DNA of 58,845 nt from Diplocloster modestus. GTDB lineage: Bacteria > Bacillota > Clostridia > Lachnospirales > Lachnospiraceae. The stretch covers positions 191,264 to 250,108 of the forward strand of contig NZ_JAHQCX010000006.1 in the NCBI RefSeq assembly GCF_019042245.1. The letters are read 5' to 3'. A program made the position numbers and the translations under genes. The notes beneath the pieces were generated by a model. The model saw only the letters and a program-made list of their open reading frames with translations. It ran no database searches and was not told the DNA's origin. Below are positions 7,596 to 16,488 of the stretch, piece by piece (the first letter of the stretch is position 1; each line of letters begins with the position of its first letter).

Positions 7596-10478
7596 TCAGC
7601 TGTATTTCTTTTTCCGAGTATAAACCAAAGTACCGGTCAGACCCGCGCCTGCCAGAATAAGCAGACCGATCCAAAGCTCCATATTGCCGTTATCACCCGT
7701 CTGCGGGCTGCCCGCCTTCAAATCCGGTCCGCCGCCCGTGGCCGGGATCGTCTCAGTCACTTTGTATCCGCAGACCGTACAGCTTTTTTCACGGCTGCCT
7801 GCCTCGTTAGCCCCGGCCGCCTTCGTCACCGTCCAATCGCCAAAGGTATGGGCGGCCATGTCGATCCTTTCCCCGCAAGTACATTCATGCCAATGATATA
7901 CCGCATCCGACTTCCAACCGGTACTGCAGCTGTGCGTATGGTCCGGAGGGATGATGCTGTCTTTTTCAAATATTGCCTTCACGGTAACATTCCCGGCAGG
8001 CATGATGAACTTATTTCCTATGACGGCCGCACCTCCGGACACAACTTGCCATTCTTTGAATCGGAAACCTTCATTCGCTGCGGCAGTTAAAGTAATTTCC
8101 GTTCCTTCCGGGGCTTGGGAGTGCGAGGGGTAAGCCGTGCCATTGCCGTCGGTCAGTACCGTTACCTCATAAACGGTCTTCTCCCACTTTGCATAGAGAG
8201 TCAGATCCTGCGTAACCGGGGTTGCAAAATCATAGCGGCTGCCTGAAAAGTCCTTTGTCGCGTACCACCCGGTCAGAGTGTAACCGTCTCTTGACAATTC
8301 GGGCTGTTTTCCGCTTCCATTATGTTCCACCAGCGCAGTTGGCACCTCTATACCGCAATTACTTTCAAAAATAATTACATGGCCTAATTTATAATCGGAC
8401 AATTCCAGCGTTTGAATCGCGTTTGTGTCCTGATCCGTAATAATATAGACTCCACCCACTTCCGATACCGTCATGTTGTCCGGCAGACCTTTCATATTTA
8501 TAGCATCCGGTCCTAAATCCGACTTCAGAACCCGAACCACCGTATCCCCAAGGCTGTAAAGCCCCAGCCTGGAGTCTTTGATTCGAATACCGGCGGTCGC
8601 AGAAACAGAGGGCCCTTCTGTCGCCATCACCATCAGCTGCGCGTAGGATACGTTGAGCGACTGTGCCGCAATTCCAAACGGGGAGCTGATTGTCACGGCG
8701 CTGTCCGCGATTGTAAGCTCATTGCCGGCATCCACGGCAATTCCCTTTTGATTGTTTATGAAAAGCGAGCCGCCACCATAGATAAGCAGACCACCTTCAG
8801 AACGAAGGGCTTTTTTCTCATTGCCATTTACTATTATTGTATTATCAGTTCCGGATATAAGTTTTATTTTTGCTCCCTCAGGAAGATGTATCGCCGTTTC
8901 GCCTTCGTTCAGAGAAGAGAGATCCATCTTGAAACCGGACAGCGTAAGCGTTTTTGTTTCCTGATCCCATGCATATCCATCCCCGTCCGCAGGCGGTGTT
9001 TCTTGTGTGTAATCGAGGATAGCCTCGCATATCCGGTAAACCGTCCCAAGCTGGGACAGCCTGTTTTCAAGTTCCTCCTCCGCTCCCGATATAAATACTT
9101 TACTTCCCGGTTCGCTCTGAAGCTGGCCGGTAAGAGAAAATGCGCCCTCCGGTTCTTGTATAAAAACCCCGCCGTTTCGGAAACTGCCCGCACCTGTTAG
9201 GGTGCCTTTATTAGAAAGGCTGCCGCGGTTCGTCAGGGAAGCTCCCTGTTCTATGGTCCATACGCTGCTTTGACTTATTGCAGATGAGGTTCCTCCTGAA
9301 AGTTCCAGTGCGCAGCCATCCCCCAGTATGAGCTTTGAAATTACACCGGCCTCTGTAGTCCGGATACCGACATCGGAACCGTTCGTGAACGAAACGCTGC
9401 CATCGCTGCCAAAACAGCTGATCCCGCGTCCCTCACCTTCCACCGTTATCTGAGAGTTATCCAAAATGACGTGTTCCGCCTCCACAGCCTCACCATGCTC
9501 ATGGGCATAGAATGCTCCCTGCGATATATCTATTAGTTTCAGATCATTTTCCGCGCTTAGACCGCATCCTTTTGTTTTCATGTCTAAAGGAGTGTTTTTT
9601 ATCGTCATATCGACAGCGGAATAAATCCCGTTGTTTTCAGAGGTTACCGAAAGCTTAGCACAGTTTTCGATGAGAAGCTCGCCCCAGTCAGCATACATTC
9701 CGTTGTTGACAGCGGTGATGTCTATGGTACCGCCTAGAATCTGGATGACATCGCCGCATAAAATTCCATCCTCCCCTGCCGAAATCGTTACCGTAGGACT
9801 TCCTGATATCGTAACGGGAATATAAATGGAAGTCGACAGGCCATGTTTCTGTGCTGTAATATCAAGAACCGCGTTTTCCGATATAGAGAGCTCTTTATCA
9901 TCAAAAACGTAAATACCGGAATCCCCCGCATGAATTTTTAACGTACTGTCGCCCTTTATCGTAACGCCGCCGAATATTCCATTTCGTGCGCTGGTAACAT
10001 CAAGGGAACCTCCGCCTGTTATCGTCATATCACCGGAGCACGAAATACCATCTCCCCGAGTGTTAGTGATCGTGTTCTGGGTTCCGTCCGTTAAAACGAT
10101 CGTCGCCTTGTCCGGAAGAGACAGCGATGTATTATCCGTGTGAAGATCCAATCCCGCTAGAGTAAGGGTACGGGAAACATGATCCCAAGTATATCCATCC
10201 CCCGCAGCAGAAGAATAAATATCCAACGATATAGAGCTGTCAAAAGCAGCTTCTTGTTGGCCACCTGCCATTAGGGATGAATTTTCCCCGTTTATTGACG
10301 CTGTCCGGCACTCCCCCTCATGGCTGTTCTCCAGCATGCATCCCTCCGTGATCACACACGGGTCTGTAGTCCTTTGTTCGCCCTCTGTTTCTTCCGCATA
10401 TACCGTTCCCGGCAGCAGCGTCATGGACACGGCCGCTGTCAGCGCCAGGGCCAGCAGTCTTTTTTTCGTTTTTCCCAT
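7596..10478 (-). CDS. Sortase-anchored surface protein with repeated carbohydrate-binding-like and InlB-type repeats
   Basis: A 960-residue exported protein. Residues 1-28 are a signal peptide ending near VYAEE. The middle is mostly parallel-beta-like sequence with two related blocks, each opening G-D-G-Y-x-W-D then T-L-T-L-x-G and L-P-x-x-A (near residues 93 and 500), as in clostridial carbohydrate-binding surface proteins. Residues about 707-768 form an InlB/Listeria-Bacteroides repeat (GWYATKDFSG...LYAKWEK); 769-840 a related bacterial repeat; then a Cys/His segment (SCSTGWKS, HECTCGE, CTVCGYK). The end is a cell-wall sorting signal: SPQTGD at 924, a hydrophobic helix and a basic tail. It should be anchored to peptidoglycan by a sortase and contact host or mucus glycans; no sortase is in the window. 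Adhesin function is inference. Confidence 0.85.
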   Translation of the reverse strand: MGKTKKRLLALALTAAVSMTLLPGTVYAEETEGEQRTTDPCVITEGCMLENSHEGECRTASINGENSSLMAGGQQEAAFDSSISLDIYSSAAGDGYTWDHVSRTLTLAGLDLHTDNTSLSLPDKATIVLTDGTQNTITNTRGDGISCSGDMTITGGGSLDVTSARNGIFGGVTIKGDSTLKIHAGDSGIYVFDDKELSISENAVLDITAQKHGLSTSIYIPVTISGSPTVTISAGEDGILCGDVIQILGGTIDITAVNNGMYADWGELLIENCAKLSVTSENNGIYSAVDMTIKNTPLDMKTKGCGLSAENDLKLIDISQGAFYAHEHGEAVEAEHVILDNSQITVEGEGRGISCFGSDGSVSFTNGSDVGIRTTEAGVISKLILGDGCALELSGGTSSAISQSSVWTIEQGASLTNRGSLSNKGTLTGAGSFRNGGVFIQEPEGAFSLTGQLQSEPGSKVFISGAEEELENRLSQLGTVYRICEAILDYTQETPPADGDGYAWDQETKTLTLSGFKMDLSSLNEGETAIHLPEGAKIKLISGTDNTIIVNGNEKKALRSEGGLLIYGGGSLFINNQKGIAVDAGNELTIADSAVTISSPFGIAAQSLNVSYAQLMVMATEGPSVSATAGIRIKDSRLGLYSLGDTVVRVLKSDLGPDAINMKGLPDNMTVSEVGGVYIITDQDTNAIQTLELSDYKLGHVIIFESNCGIEVPTALVEHNGSGKQPELSRDGYTLTGWYATKDFSGSRYDFATPVTQDLTLYAKWEKTVYEVTVLTDGNGTAYPSHSQAPEGTEITLTAAANEGFRFKEWQVVSGGAAVIGNKFIMPAGNVTVKAIFEKDSIIPPDHTHSCSTGWKSDAVYHWHECTCGERIDMAAHTFGDWTVTKAAGANEAGSREKSCTVCGYKVTETIPATGGGPDLKAGSPQTGDNGNMELWIGLLILAGAGLTGTLVYTRKKKYS

Positions 10479-10827
10479 TCTCTTATCCTTTCAGATTTTT
10501 CATTCTTCCCTATTGGCGATCCTAAAAGGGTGTTCCCCGCCTCTTATTGAACAATGGACAGGTTACACCCTTCAAAATTACAACTTAAACTTCTATTGCA
10601 AATAGGATATAACACCTGATGGTCAATTACAGATGCAGACAGTCCTGCGCAAAGTCTGTATCCTGATACCACAACTGTCAGCTCTTTCCATCGTCCAATA
10701 ATATTTGCCTATTTTATCAAACGACCGCCCTTTTTTCAAGATAACTTTACAAAAAATGGTAAATACGTTTTCTCCGTTTCCCTGACAGATCAGATCCACC
10801 CATGCAAGGCAGCAAATATTGTAACCA
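10479..10827. other. Gene-free stretch upstream of the surface protein
   Basis: No gene is supported in these 349 bases. On the minus strand the leader of the surface protein has an inverted repeat, AAGGGTGT and ACACCCTT, about 33 bases apart (10508-10573), which could fold in the mRNA. I see no match to a riboswitch family I know and no convincing -35/-10 pair. Confidence 0.5.
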
Positions 10828-12009
10828 TTAAAACTGCCGGGCGATCCTTTCAAAAGCCTCCTGTATCAGCGACCTGCGAGTTCCCAGGCAGACCCGCTCG
10901 TATCCTTCTGCGTACTCCGGATCAAAAACGCTGCCTGCCTCCAGGATTACGTTAGCCCGGTTATAGATGCGGTCCCTGATCTCTTCAGCCGGCAGCCCGT
11001 ACCCGCGAAAATCCATCCAGAGGATATAGGTTCCTTCCGGACGCGCGCACTTAACTTTGGGCATCCTCTCCTTCAGGAAATCCAACACCCATTGGATATT
11101 CCCGTCGATGTAATCGTTCATCTGGCCCACCCAGTCATCGCATTCCTGGTACGCCGCGATCAAGGCAGCTATGGCAAAGGGCGTCGGCGCTCTGTACCCG
11201 GCGTGGGCGCGGAATGTCTCCCTAAGCTCCGGATCTTTTATAATAATATTTGAGCACTGCAGACCTGCCAGATTAAAGGTTTTATTAACCGCAGTACAGA
11301 TTATCATGCGATCCGTATCCGCTACGGCAGCCATCGGATAGAACCTTACGTCCTTGCGGATGATATCTCCATGAATCTCATCCACCACCAAAAGGACGTC
11401 ATTCTTCCTGCAGATACCGGCAATCTTTCGCAGCTCCTCCGGTGTCCAGACACGGCCAACCGGATTATGCGGACTGCAAAGAAACATCATTTTATTCTGC
11501 GGATCCCGCGCCTTTTGCTCCAGATCTTCATAGTTGATCGTATAATAGCCCTCATGTTCAAGCATCTGATTATTGATAAGCTTTCTATGTGTATTGTCAA
11601 TCGTACCGGAAAAAGGGCCGTATACCGGGCGCTGAATTATAATTCCGTCTCCCTCCTGCGTGAAAGCTTCCACCGCGATCTGGAGTGCTTCCACGGTTCC
11701 ATTGACATACAGGATCTCATCCTTTTCTATCTGCCAGCCATATCGGCGATGAAACCAGCTTATAACCGCCTCGTAATATTCCGGAACTACCGTACAGTCC
11801 GAATACCCGAATATCCGGTGATCCACCACCCGGCGAAGCGCTTCCAGAACCGGCTGCGGGCAGGCCAGATCCATATCCGCCGTAAACAGCGGAATCGTGT
11901 CATCGTCCACCCGGACCGCCAGTCCCTTACGGATCAGCTGCTCGCCGGAATCCCATTTTATACTGTAAGTTCCCCTTCTGTCTATCACTTCATCAAAATC
12001 ATACTTCAT
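10828..12009 (-). CDS. PatB/MalY-type PLP-dependent C-S lyase (cystathionine beta-lyase family)
   Basis: A 393-residue fold-type I PLP enzyme. It cleaves C-S bonds of cystathionine or S-substituted cysteines to pyruvate, ammonia and a thiol, or acts as an aminotransferase. Visible marks are the PatB-type opening (DFDEVIDRRGTYSIKWD), ADMD near residue 44, SPHNPVGRVW near 170, DEIHGDI near 205, and the PLP lysine in TAVNKTFNLAGL near 238. Length matches the family. The gene is downstream of the betaine/choline importer operon but separated from it by a strong hairpin repeat, so it probably has its own transcript. A cysteine desulfidase family gene lies elsewhere in the window (54291). Confidence 0.88.
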   Translation of the reverse strand: MKYDFDEVIDRRGTYSIKWDSGEQLIRKGLAVRVDDDTIPLFTADMDLACPQPVLEALRRVVDHRIFGYSDCTVVPEYYEAVISWFHRRYGWQIEKDEILYVNGTVEALQIAVEAFTQEGDGIIIQRPVYGPFSGTIDNTHRKLINNQMLEHEGYYTINYEDLEQKARDPQNKMMFLCSPHNPVGRVWTPEELRKIAGICRKNDVLLVVDEIHGDIIRKDVRFYPMAAVADTDRMIICTAVNKTFNLAGLQCSNIIIKDPELRETFRAHAGYRAPTPFAIAALIAAYQECDDWVGQMNDYIDGNIQWVLDFLKERMPKVKCARPEGTYILWMDFRGYGLPAEEIRDRIYNRANVILEAGSVFDPEYAEGYERVCLGTRRSLIQEAFERIARQF

Positions 12010-12031
12010 CTCGCGTCACTCCTATTTAAGT

Positions 12032-12115
12032 AAAAGGGGACATGTCCATTTCGGTTTGGGACATGTCCAAACTGGAATGGACATGTCCCAGACCGAAATG
12101 GACATGTCCCCTTTT
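12032..12115. repeat. GGGGACATGTCC palindromic element, near-perfect 84-base hairpin
   Basis: Two arms of about 38 bases, each with two copies of the perfect palindrome GGACATGTCC, differ at one position and flank an eight-base loop. AAAA precedes and TTTT follows the arms, so the element can act as a terminator in either direction. It sits exactly between the importer operon and the C-S lyase gene. A shorter relative is at 18694-18728 and the left-end repeats share the GGGGAC/GTCCCC borders. REP-like elements with such borders are known to be mobilised by Y1-type transposases; no such gene is here. Confidence 0.88.
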
Positions 12116-12118
12116 GTA

Positions 12119-12730
12119 TTATCCTATCTTTTTTTCCACCGCATTTAAGATCCAGTTCACGACAACCGCCAGTCCGGCGGCCATGACGGCGCCCCAGACG
12201 ATCTTCACCGTATTCAGAGTTCTCAGCCCGTCAAACAGGATGCTCCCGATTCCTCCCGCGTTGATCGTCGCGGCAATGGTCGCGGTTCCGATCGTAGACA
12301 CCACCGCTAGGTGGATGCCCGCGAAGATGGCTTTTCGGGCCAGGGGCAGACGGACCTGCAGAAGAATCTGATTCCTGCTCATCCCCATGCCGGTAGCAGC
12401 TTCCACAACGGCCGGATCTACATGATACAGGCCGTCCAGAAAATTCCGCAGCAGCAGATACTGATTATATACCACCAGAACAATCACCGCTGTCGTTTTC
12501 CCAAGGCCGGTCAGCGGAATCATGATGGCGAACAGCGCCAGGCTCGGTATACAGTAGATCATCTCAAACAAATGAATGACAAAACCGGAAAGACGTTTGA
12601 ACTGTAACAGCAGTACCGTCAGCACCGCCGCCACCAGTATGGAGATAACCAATGTCAGCAGCACGATCTCCAGATGCTGATACAGAGCCTTTTCCAGCTT
12701 TCCATGGTATTTTATCAGGTATTCTATCAT
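12119..12730 (-). CDS. opuCD: Glycine betaine/carnitine/choline ABC importer permease (OpuCD/OpuBD-like)
   Basis: A 203-residue membrane permease with about five helices and the transport signature of the BPD_transp_1 family (EAATGMGMSRNQILLQVRLPLARK near residues 115-135, the loop that docks on the ATPase). It is the last gene of a four-gene importer operon. The ATG at 12730 overlaps the TGA of the ATPase gene (ATGA), which favours it over the in-frame start at 12748. With the other permease at 14525 it forms the heterodimeric channel. Choice among betaine, choline, carnitine or proline betaine cannot be made from sequence by eye. Confidence 0.88.
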   Translation of the reverse strand: MIEYLIKYHGKLEKALYQHLEIVLLTLVISILVAAVLTVLLLQFKRLSGFVIHLFEMIYCIPSLALFAIMIPLTGLGKTTAVIVLVVYNQYLLLRNFLDGLYHVDPAVVEAATGMGMSRNQILLQVRLPLARKAIFAGIHLAVVSTIGTATIAATINAGGIGSILFDGLRTLNTVKIVWGAVMAAGLAVVVNWILNAVEKKIG

Positions 12731-13497
12731 GAGGTGGTTTCCTTCCATAACAGTTCCTGCTGCCTGACCGAGTCGATCAGGGATTCCACAAAGGCATTGG
12801 CAGGATTAGTAACGATATTCCTGGGATTATCAAACTGCTGGATTTTCCCGCCGTCCATAATCAATACCCGGCTGCCAAGCTTAAACGCTTCATTGATATC
12901 GTGAGTCACGAATAAAAAAGTCTTGCGGGACGCCTGATGGATCTTCAACAGCTCATCCTGAAGTTTTAACCTTGTGATGGCATCAATGGCGCCAAAAGGT
13001 TCATCCAGAAGCATCAGCTCCGGATCTGCGGCCAGCGCTCTGGCTAACCCCACTCTCTGCTGCTGGCCGCCGGACAGCTGGGACGGGTATCTCTTCCGGT
13101 ACTCTTCCGGGTCAAGGCCCACCAGAATCAGCAATTCGTCGATTCTGCTGCGGATTTTATCCTTGTCCCATTTCAGAATTCTGGGAACCGTGGCTATGTT
13201 TTTTTCTATGGTCATGTGGGGAAATAAACCTACCTGCTGGATCACGTAGCCGATCTTCCGGCGGAATTCCACTGGATCGTTCCTGCTGATATCCTCACCG
13301 AAAAACCGGATCACCCCGCTGTCCGGTTCGTACAGCCGGTTGATCATCTTTAACAGGGTAGTCTTTCCGCAGCCGGATGACCCCAGGATCGTGATCAGCT
13401 CCCCGTGAGTTACCGAAAAACTGATGTGATCCACGGCGTATTCCGAAGTATTTTGAAACTTCTTGCTTACATCGTTAAATTCTATGGATATGCTCAC
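12727..13497 (-). CDS. opuCA: Glycine betaine/carnitine/choline ABC importer ATPase (OpuCA-like, short form)
   Basis: ATP-binding subunit of 256 residues. Walker A is GSSGCGKTT near 37, the signature LSGGQQQRVGLARAL near 142, and Walker B with DEPFGAIDAITR near 167, the form typical of the quaternary amine importers (OpuA/OpuC/ProV). It energises uptake of compatible solutes at the membrane. OpuCA of Bacillus has C-terminal CBS domains that sense ionic strength; this protein ends soon after the ABC core and lacks them, so osmotic gating, if any, must work differently. Gene order here is permease, binding protein, ATPase, permease. Confidence 0.9.
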   Translation of the reverse strand: MSISIEFNDVSKKFQNTSEYAVDHISFSVTHGELITILGSSGCGKTTLLKMINRLYEPDSGVIRFFGEDISRNDPVEFRRKIGYVIQQVGLFPHMTIEKNIATVPRILKWDKDKIRSRIDELLILVGLDPEEYRKRYPSQLSGGQQQRVGLARALAADPELMLLDEPFGAIDAITRLKLQDELLKIHQASRKTFLFVTHDINEAFKLGSRVLIMDGGKIQQFDNPRNIVTNPANAFVESLIDSVRQQELLWKETTS

Positions 13498-13536
13498 ACT
13501 GTGCCTCCATTTTACCGCGTCTGCATCGTTTGTAAT

Positions 13537-14427
13537 TTATTTCAGGGAATCGTAATATTCCTTGGCCACTTCTTCATATTCCCGCTTATCAACATCCACC
13601 GCCGCATTCAGTTCCGTCACTGTCTCCGTATCCAGACCGGCGCTGATCTTGTTGAGGATATCCGCCACATCCGGATATTTATCCAGAAGATCCTGCCGTA
13701 CCACCGGAGCTAGATTATAAGGCGGCCATACATGCTTGTCATCTTCCAGCAGTGTAAATTCCGGTTTTACCAGCGGTCCTTCTGTAGTGTAGGCCGGCGC
13801 CGCGTCTCCTTCGTTATTGGAAAGGACGGAGTATCTCAAACCGCCGTCATAGACGGTGGACGACTTCCAGTCAAAGGGGCCGTATACCTGTTCCAAAGCC
13901 ATCAGCCCATCTTCCCGCTGGTCAAAATCCCCCTGGGACACAAAGCGGATCTCGGACGCGTGCTTTTGAAGATCGGACAGGGTGCTGATTCCCAGCTTCT
14001 CGGCCACATCCGTGCGGATCACGATGCCTTCCCCGTCGTTTGCCTGGGCATAATCAAGCCAAACCAAGTCATATTTCTTCTTATATTCTTCTTTTACGGT
14101 ATCGTACACCTGCTGTGCATCCGTAATCATAGGCAGCTGTAAAATCGTCAGCAGCCCCGTCCCTGTATATTCCGGATACAGGTCGATTTCATTGTTGGTT
14201 ATAGAAGTATGCACCACACTTCCGGCGATATCAAAGATGCGTTCCACCTCATATCCCGCGTCCTCAAGCGCCAGCGCATAAATCTCGCCCACGATCAGGT
14301 TTTCCGTAAAATCTTTGGTCCCAACCCGGATCGCCTCCGTCTTTTTCCCACCGCAGCCGGCTAACATCCCGGTAAGCAATACTCCTGCAATACAAAGCAA
14401 AACCATTTTCTTCATAAGTCTCTTCAT
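13537..14427 (-). CDS. opuCC: Quaternary-amine substrate-binding lipoprotein (OpuCC-like)
   Basis: A 296-residue lipoprotein. The signal peptide ends in the lipobox LAGC near residue 20, after which the mature protein would be lipid-anchored outside the membrane. The mature part opens IRVGTKDFTENLIVGEIYALALEDAGYEV and has DLYPEYTGTGLL near 85, hallmarks of the OsmF/OpuBC/OpuCC family that bind betaine, carnitine or choline through aromatic residues. Start at 14427 is set by GAGGAGG six bases upstream; the longer frame to 14451 reads through that ribosome site. A 17-base hairpin lies 13 bases before the start (14441-14457) and is shared with an unrelated gene at 44051. Confidence 0.9.
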   Translation of the reverse strand: MKRLMKKMVLLCIAGVLLTGMLAGCGGKKTEAIRVGTKDFTENLIVGEIYALALEDAGYEVERIFDIAGSVVHTSITNNEIDLYPEYTGTGLLTILQLPMITDAQQVYDTVKEEYKKKYDLVWLDYAQANDGEGIVIRTDVAEKLGISTLSDLQKHASEIRFVSQGDFDQREDGLMALEQVYGPFDWKSSTVYDGGLRYSVLSNNEGDAAPAYTTEGPLVKPEFTLLEDDKHVWPPYNLAPVVRQDLLDKYPDVADILNKISAGLDTETVTELNAAVDVDKREYEEVAKEYYDSLK

Positions 14428-14440
14428 TTTTTCCTCCTCT

Positions 14441-14457
14441 GGCGCATACACTACGCC
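14441..14457 (-). promoter_or_regulatory. Intercistronic hairpin before the opuCC ribosome site
   Basis: On the minus strand GGCGTA and TGCGCC pair around the loop GTGTA (one G-T pair). The hairpin ends 13 bases before the ATG, with GAGGAGG between. The same structure at the same distance precedes the GH4 gene (44065-44081). Confidence 0.7.
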
Positions 14458-14524
14458 CTTAATTCTGAAAAACCAGTTTCACGGAACCTATTTTCGCATA
14501 CACGCGAAGGTATGGTGATTATCA

Positions 14525-15175
14525 TTACTGAGAGGTTCCCAGATGTGTATATCTTAAGATTCTCCTGTCCAGCAGATTCAGGATACCGCTGACCAATATC
14601 GCCAGCACCGCCACCGATAGACCGCCGATCAGCAACAGGTCCGTCCGGTTCAATCCCAATCCGGTGAATATAATCGTACCCAGGCCTCCGCCTCCGATAT
14701 AAGTGGCCAGGGTTGCGCTGGCGATCACTTCCACCGCCGCCGTCTTAAGGCCCGTAAATATAAAAGGCAGCGACAGCGGAATCCGCACCTTCCAGAAAAG
14801 CTGCCCGTCAGACATTCCCATCCCTCTGGCAGACTCCACGACCGAGTCCGGAACAGAGCGGTAGGCCAGAGCCGTATTGATCAGAATCGGCGGGATCGCC
14901 AGCAGGACAAGCGCCACTACCGCCGGTTTTACACCCGTTCCCATCACAGGGATCAGCAGTATTAATACCGCCAGGCTTGGCACAATCCGAAACGTATTGA
15001 ACACGCTGGTCACCAGCTGATATGCCCTGTCATTTTTGGTGCTCAGAATACCAAATGGAACACCGATCAACAGCGCGCAGGCCACAGACAGTAAACTGAC
15101 CCAAATATGCTGCCGCACTGCCAGAAGATAGCTATCCATATTATTCATAAAGTATTCCATTATCTTTTCCATCAT
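14525..15175 (-). CDS. opuCB: Glycine betaine/carnitine/choline ABC importer permease (OpuCB-like)
   Basis: First gene of the importer operon; 216 residues from the ATG at 15175. Five or so membrane helices and the ATPase-docking loop SARGMGMSDGQLFWKVRIPLSLP near 120-140 identify the BPD_transp_1 permease family, and the spacing of LPSLAVLILLIPVMGTG matches OpuCB/OpuBB. Start choice is weakly supported: ATG at 15175 and 15172 are adjacent, and a GTG at 15217 would add 14 residues; none has a strong ribosome site. A good promoter lies at 15294-15322. Together with the permease at 12119 it makes the membrane channel. Confidence 0.85.
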   Translation of the reverse strand: MMEKIMEYFMNNMDSYLLAVRQHIWVSLLSVACALLIGVPFGILSTKNDRAYQLVTSVFNTFRIVPSLAVLILLIPVMGTGVKPAVVALVLLAIPPILINTALAYRSVPDSVVESARGMGMSDGQLFWKVRIPLSLPFIFTGLKTAAVEVIASATLATYIGGGGLGTIIFTGLGLNRTDLLLIGGLSVAVLAILVSGILNLLDRRILRYTHLGTSQ

Positions 15176-15293
15176 AGGTATCTCACGGCCTTCCGGATTT
15201 CTGCACAATCCTTTCACGCAAATATTAAATTACGCACAATTTTACATAAAACCCCGTTTTCAGACAGTTTTTTACAAATCAGCTCTTGGAGTT

Positions 15294-15322
15294 ATGATAA
15301 GTCAAAAACAACTTTTTGTAAA
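15294..15322 (-). promoter_or_regulatory. Sigma-A promoter of the opuC operon
   Basis: Minus strand TTTACA (15317-15322) and TATCAT (15294-15299) with a 17-base spacer, about 110 bases before opuCB. Confidence 0.65.
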
Positions 15323-15380
15323 GTAGACACATTTGAGAAACCTACAGTTCCAAAAGATACTATCGTGATATAGCAAAGCT

Positions 15381-16283
15381 TTACGATTCCCGCATTTCTA
15401 ACTCATAACTGGCCTGAGGATAGACAGATGACAACACTCTGCGTCCGTGTATAAATAATTCCAGTTCCACTTTACCGGAAAGATTTTCCCTGATTTTTCT
15501 CCCCATTCCCTTCGTGTCAGGTGCCATTAGCGTGCGTGTCCCCTGCCCGCTGTCGGATATCCTTCCACTGAACAGATATTTTCCCTGCGCGATAGCGAAT
15601 CCTTTTTCATCGCGATAGAGGACCCTGGCCCCTTTGTACGATGCCAGCCTTATCTCCTTTTTCCCATTACTGATCAGTGCAAAGCAGCCCCGGAAGCTCA
15701 TGCGCCCCACCGGAATATCGGCGATGGCAGCCGTAATACTTCTGTTTCTGCCGAAAATACCGTACGTCGGATGCTCGAATGTATGGATCCACATGTATTC
15801 CCGAGGAAACCGGCAGCCGCTGTCTCCCTCAATATAGCCGATCCCGTCTTTTACCGTCTGTTTCTTTCCATCCACTTTCAGAATCCCTTCTACCCGGTGG
15901 GCCATACTGACAATCTGATGACTGCATTCCATCTGTTTTGCCAGCAGGGTAAGAGGTCCCATGATCGGATAGGCCGGTTTTCTGAAATCATAAAACGTAA
16001 AATGGCCGCTTAATTTCAACTTATCACTGCGAATCCGGATTTTCATCCCGTCTTTCGTAAAAATATTTTCCCCGATGCGCATTCCGAAGCCGTTGGGCTG
16101 CATCCACACCTGATTCAGCGGATATCGTATAAAATAGGTCTTGTTATCATAAAACACCTGAATGAACGCTTTCCCCTGCCCCTTCGCCGTCATACAGATC
16201 CCCGGTATCAATGCCAGCTCTGTCTTACCGCTCTGAACTTTGATATACCATCCTTTAAAAAATTGCTTCCGTTTTTTTTCCAT
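15381..16283 (-). CDS. Tocopherol-cyclase-like family protein
   Basis: A 300-residue protein with no signal peptide or membrane helix. The opening FFKGWYIKVQSGKTELALIPGI, the central SHQIVSMAHRVEGILKVDG, and GIGYIEGDSGCRFPREYMWIHT near residue 150 match the family named after plant/cyanobacterial tocopherol cyclase (PF14249-like beta-barrel lipocalin fold). Bacillota do not make tocopherol, so the catalytic function does not carry over; binding of a hydrophobic ligand is a reasonable guess. It is followed by the opuC promoter on the same strand and is probably a single gene. Confidence is good for family and poor for role. Confidence 0.72.
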   Translation of the reverse strand: MEKKRKQFFKGWYIKVQSGKTELALIPGICMTAKGQGKAFIQVFYDNKTYFIRYPLNQVWMQPNGFGMRIGENIFTKDGMKIRIRSDKLKLSGHFTFYDFRKPAYPIMGPLTLLAKQMECSHQIVSMAHRVEGILKVDGKKQTVKDGIGYIEGDSGCRFPREYMWIHTFEHPTYGIFGRNRSITAAIADIPVGRMSFRGCFALISNGKKEIRLASYKGARVLYRDEKGFAIAQGKYLFSGRISDSGQGTRTLMAPDTKGMGRKIRENLSGKVELELFIHGRRVLSSVYPQASYELEMRES

Positions 16284-16488
16284 TTTCCCATGCTCCAGAT
16301 TCTATTTTCTTGTTCATTTCTTGCTTGTATTTAACATTTGCAGAATGATTTCCTATATAAAAGTATGGTCAGCAATGGAGTTTTTTATGTTGAGATTGCT
16401 TTGCCGGGTTTTGTTAATTAATGGCTGCTTTCCATTCATTGTTAATTTCGGTTGTGTTGCCTTCAGGGTACGAATCATTTAAAATTGT

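Noticed and set aside
10508..10573. A riboswitch in the leader of the surface protein
   Set aside because: There is one eight-base inverted repeat but none of the conserved cores of cyclic di-GMP or other riboswitches that I know.
10623..10853. A 76-codon minus-strand frame in the gap upstream of the surface protein
   Set aside because: It overlaps the end of the C-S lyase gene out of frame and has no ribosome site or recognisable composition.
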